Assembly: GCA_905182995.1 (NCBI GenBank)
Contig: CAJJDP010000082.1
Coordinates: forward strand, 133,324 to 197,323
Origin: Paramecium octaurelia
Lineage: Eukaryota > Ciliophora > Oligohymenophorea > Peniculida > Parameciidae
DNA: 64,000 bases
Direction of reading: 5' to 3'
This document shows, piece after piece, positions 60,491-64,000 of this stretch. Position 1 is the stretch's first letter; every line of letters begins with the position of its first letter. The notes beneath the pieces were generated by a model. It was given only the letters and a program-made list of their open reading frames with translations. It searched no databases and was not told where the DNA came from. The position numbers and the translations under genes are program-made.

Positions 60491-62865
60491 ATGTTCCCCT
60501 CCATCAACTCAATCAAGAAGCCCAAGAAGAGTTTCAATCTGCTGCATCTTGAGACACAAGAACAATATTTCCTCTCCCTCAAAGTGGCACTAATACCCAG
60601 TGCGAGAAGTGATGAGTAACATATTTGTATATATGTCGATTCCCAATTCAGAATTCGAGGCAAATTGCATCTCTGTTCACGTTCATTGGTTTTCGAGCCC
60701 AAATCATCCTAGTTGCCATTAATGAAAATGAAGTACAGCAATGGACTCTTTATGAAAGTCCTCAAAAATTTCGAACCCAAATCACTTGGTCTTCTACTCA
60801 GCATTCGTTGGGGCCATCAATTAATGCAGGAGGATATAGATCAACTCGATTTAGCATCAATTTTAAATTAATAGAAGGGAGAATAAGTTTCTACTATTAT
60901 TGATTACTAAATTAGAAATCGAATGAACTCTTAGAAAAGCTATACAATAGAAACCGCAAGAACACTCAATAAACCTTATGCAACTGCTTCTTCATCAAAG
61001 TCGACAAACTCTTCATCGTTAATCGCAATCCCATAAGTCCATACATCACAGAAACTGTAAAAAACAATACCCTATTCTCTCTACATAGTGCGATGATAAC
61101 ATAGTGTTCACCATCTCCAAATCCAATTCCAAACAGATCCTTATCCGATTCCTCAAATTGTACCAGGGAATCAATTAAGCCGAAGACGAATTCACATTCA
61201 TTAATCAAACAATCCAACAAACCTTGAATGATAGTCTAGTAGAACACAAACAAAATGTTGGATCTGAAGGCCACAAAATAGAGTTTGTTCATAAAGGTAA
61301 GTGTATTTTTTCAAATGATTAGTCAAACTTATCAAACCGGAAGGAGCAATCTTTGGACTATTCAGTATTCAAAGAGAAGAAATCTTGCAATTCATCCCTT
61401 TGATTAATTCACCATCAGGCAAAATCCTATAATTCATGTTCACTGATATCAAATATTTTCTCAAGTATAGGTATATGTTTAAAAACAATGGAATCGAATT
61501 CTGGATGTACAATAAAAAGAGGTCCTACCTTTTTGTCTTTGATGATCAAACTACGTAAGAATCTGTGTTTAAATACTTCCAGAAAAAAGCATCAAAGCAT
61601 TGTCTTTCAGCCTTGACTAAAGAGAAAATCGCCGAAGAATGGACTAATGGTAACATGTCTAATTTTGATTATTTGATGGCCTTAAACACTCTAGCCAATA
61701 GAAGTTTTAATGATCTCTCTGCCTATCCAGTATTCCCATGGGTCATTGCTGAATACAATGAGAAAGACTTTAATGTTAACTCTCCCACTTTTTTTCGGGA
61801 TCTGTCCAAACCCATGGGTGCCCTCAATAAACATAGACTCTAAAAATATAAAGTAATCTCATTGTAATCATCAAATAGGCATTCTATAAAGATCAATTGA
61901 AGGATAAAAAGCAGGATCCCAAACCATATCTGTACCCTACACATTATTCCAGTCCCGGAACTGTTGTTTACTATATGATCAGAAAGATCCCTGAATTTGT
62001 AATTAAACTATAAAATGGAGTCTTTGGACCCACCGACAGAATATTCAGAGGCATCGATTCTACTTGGTTCACCACTCTCAATCTCCATGCTGATTCTAAA
62101 GAACTTATACCAGAGTATTTGAATTATTGATATCTAAGATTTTATGGATTGGATAGTGACTTTTTAGTTAATTGCGATAAATTAGAGTTGGGCATAACTT
62201 AGGATGGGGAAGTGATTGATGATGCAGTCATCCCTCCATGGGCAGATAATGCTCCAGACTTCTTAGCCAAAATGAGGATTGCCTTGGAGAGTCCATATGT
62301 TTAAGCCAATCTCCCTTAGTGGATTGATTTGATTTTTGGAAACAAGGCTTCTGGAAATGAAGCACTTTAAAATGATAATCTATTCTATCCTTACACTTAT
62401 GCCGAGAATGTGAATTGGGACAAATGCAAAACTGACATTGAAAGGTAGGCTCTAGAGATCTAAGTGACTGAGTTTGGTTAAGTGCCTTTGTAATTGTTCT
62501 AATCAGCTCATCCACAAAGAAAGTTGAAAATCTAAGGGAATTTAAAGTAATTGGAAGATGAAAAGAGGGAGCTAAAATAATAAAATTAAAATTTATAAAA
62601 CAAAATTTAAAAATTAACTCAGTAAATTTAAGAGAGTTAAGATAACGACTAGGTTTTACAATTGCAAGCCTAATTGGCTGCTCTCTAATGGGAAAATGAG
62701 AAATTGAAATTTAATCTTGAAACTTTTAAATAAGAAATGATGACAAACAAGGAGGTTATTCAAACATTTAATTCACAATTCGATTAAGAGGAGTTTGATA
62801 AGAATGGATTTGATTTTCTTAATGACGATAGCCTCTTAGACAGTTCTAAAAAACCCATTTCATGA
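60491..62865 (+). CDS. FAN/NSMAF-type BEACH-domain protein
   Basis: 745 residues with five introns (29, 32, 26, 26, 24 nt; exact sum). The N-terminus matches FAN: NLLHLETQEQYFLSL, then GKLHLCSRSLVFEPKSS (GRAM/PH-like). A second PH-like part leads to the BEACH domain (about 350-600): EEWTNGNMSNFDYLMALNTLANRSFNDL, YPVFPWVI, RDLSKPMGAL, then HYSSPGTVVYYMIRKIPE, and ELIPEFYGLDSDFLVN, VIPPWA. In place of the WD40 repeats of animal FAN there is only a short coiled-coil, acidic tail. The last intron (62115-62138) ends in AAG and hides an in-frame TGA; removing it restores the conserved IPEFY. BEACH proteins act in vesicle fusion and lysosome traffic. Confidence 0.93.
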
Positions 62866-62995
62866 ATGATTCTAAGATAGATATAAATTTATAATACTTT
62901 CATATATATATATATGTTTTTCGAGTACATATTAATTTATAAAATTTTATAATCATCATTATTTTTCATACAAAGCTATTTCTTATTGTAAAAGA

Positions 62996-63604
62996 ATGAG
63001 TTACTTCTCCTTCTCATTTATCTTGGCCTTTATCTCCTAATTCTCTTTAATTAGACCTACCATCATCTAAGGGTTATATGAAAATGATTGAGATTGAGAA
63101 ACCTACACTCCTTATTAAGGCATTTTGATATGAGGTCTCTTTGTGATCATGTGCTATGGTGTCTCTTCATTTATTTTATTGGTATAAGCGCTTTGTTATA
63201 TTGACTAGGCATTTCGTAATCTTTGGTAATCAATTTATTAAGAAGTTGGAGAGGCAAGTCGTTATCCCTGTGAAAACCTTTGACTTGGAGATGCAAAAGA
63301 AACATATTAGGTGGGACCTTGAAATTGTTGTACTACAGGATGGTAAAATGGTTAACGAATTTTCATTATTGAAATTAATTAATGTAAAAATAAGGGGAAC
63401 TTTATTTGGATACAAGTTAATTTGATAAGTAAGCAAAAATTTACAAGAAGTGTTGCAATATTTGGCTCAAATGGTAATTTATTTATTGATTAGAAAGCTT
63501 ATTTAAAATACCTTAAATAAATGGCTATGAGAGGTTATTGGTAAAGTACTAAAAGATTTTATTAACTGGAATTAATAAATGAAGATAGTTTGCTTATTTA
63601 TTGA
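62996..63604 (+). CDS. Small membrane-linked protein, exon structure unresolved
   Basis: A start at 62996 gives a hydrophobic N-terminus (MSYFSFSFILAFISQFS), then the frame is interrupted near 63090. From about 63150 a protein-like frame continues (FVIFGNQFIKKLERQ, TFDLEMQKKHIRWDLEIVVLQD) to 63411, and a 32-nt AAG-ending intron there leads to SVAIFGSNGNLFIDQKAYLKYL and a TGA at 63602. The join between the N-terminus and this part is unclear (candidate 26-28-nt introns do not end in TAG). It may be a single small gene with one or two membrane helices followed by a mixed domain, or two fragments. No family recognised. Confidence 0.35.
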
Positions 63605-63918
63605 ATTAAAAAAAAGAAATAGCATCAATGAATGATATGCTATAATGAGGAAAGATTGAAATAGAAAATAAGCAGATAAAATAAGAATAATAGAATTAAT
63701 AATGTAAATTATTAGAAACATTTGATGATGGGTTATAATCAATTATGAATGACGACATTTAAGTAATAATGGAGTGAACAAAAAAGGAGGGCGATCTTTT
63801 ATTAAAATAGAGTGGGGTCAATGGATGTAGGGTATCTTATAAAAGGAGGAAGTCCGTTGGTAGAGATTTGCTCTTTAAAATGAAATATATCAACTGAAAT
63901 AAAATTAATTAAAGTTAA
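63605..63918. other. Intergenic or unassigned region
   Basis: 314 bp before the MORN gene. A short Gln-rich frame (about 63657-63777) looks weakly protein-like but has no convincing start. It could be a stray exon or chance. Confidence 0.35.
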
Positions 63919-64000
63919 ATGGGTTCTTGCTGTTAAAGTAGTCAAGTACCTCGGGATTAGTATTTATTCCCAGATGGAGGTGTGTATACTGGAGAGCTGA
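63919..64000 (+). CDS. MORN-repeat protein with lipidation signal (partial)
   Basis: Starts with MGSCCQSSQ (Gly2 and Cys4/5 predict myristoylation and palmitoylation) and reaches a first MORN unit (FPDGGVYTGEL) before the window ends. Start and repeat mirror the genes at 23032-24320 and 33431-34276. Only 27 residues are visible, so its length and introns are unknown. Confidence 0.75.

Noticed and set aside
60625-60903. 92-codon plus-strand frame starting MYICRFP
   Set aside because: Alternative frame within the FAN-type gene; the FAN-like GRAM region and the 29-nt intron fix the real frame.
62901-62915. TA-rich run that could suggest a telomere, origin or transposon end
   Set aside because: Simple AT dinucleotide repeat in an intergenic gap; no G-rich telomeric repeat, terminal inverted repeat or target duplication seen.
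1-64000. Transposable elements, viral remnants, tRNA/rRNA genes and CRISPR arrays
   Set aside because: Scanned for transposase or polymerase motifs, long terminal or inverted repeats, tRNA T-arms and regularly spaced repeats; none found. Their absence fits a macronuclear genome from which such DNA is eliminated.

Overview
The window is a gene-dense, AT-rich stretch of ciliate macronuclear DNA, almost certainly from Paramecium or a close relative. Three things show this. Long reading frames appear only when TAA and TAG are read as glutamine and TGA is the sole stop. The genes are broken by tiny introns (about 16-37 nt, mostly 22-29, GT...AG). The eRF1 gene carries EAASIKD in place of the usual TASNIKS. 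All coordinates, exon joins and names below come from reading both strands by eye under this code. For nearly all genes the exon lengths summed to an exact multiple of three, which is a useful internal check.

Layout. 1-5679: minus-strand giant protein, probably BEACH family, running off the left edge. 5957-10122: coiled-coil/IQ protein, then a COMM-domain protein and a SELENOT homologue. 10788-13588: RecQ helicase. 13624-19859: three coiled-coil proteins. 19906-25944: eRF1, ZIP metal transporter, MORN protein and cyclic-nucleotide-binding protein. 26163-32964: membrane protein, CWC27 cyclophilin, a P-type ATPase relative lacking its catalytic motifs, and a B-box protein. 33075-36808: CKS1, a MORN protein, an EF-hand-like protein and a PTB-like RNA-binding protein. 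37234-42466: membrane protein, APC8/CDC23 and a phosphatase relative whose catalytic Cys is Ser. 43018-47283: an unknown protein and a cyclic-nucleotide-gated-channel-like protein. 47856-54061: kinesin-like protein, two unknown proteins and a protein kinase. 54217-62865: two related unknown proteins, a PH/exocyst-like protein and a FAN/NSMAF-type BEACH protein. 62996-64000: an unresolved small gene and the start of a third MORN protein.

Genes are packed very tightly. Several divergent pairs have only 20-38 bp between start codons, two same-strand pairs can overlap as ATGA, and one convergent pair overlaps. The genes are mostly unrelated housekeeping, ciliary, membrane and signalling functions, with no operon-like pathway. 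The most unusual theme is proteins that keep a fold but lose key residues: the P-type ATPase, the dual-specificity phosphatase, SELENOT, the channel pore and kinesin switch I. No mobile elements, viral remnants, rRNA, tRNA or CRISPR arrays were recognised.
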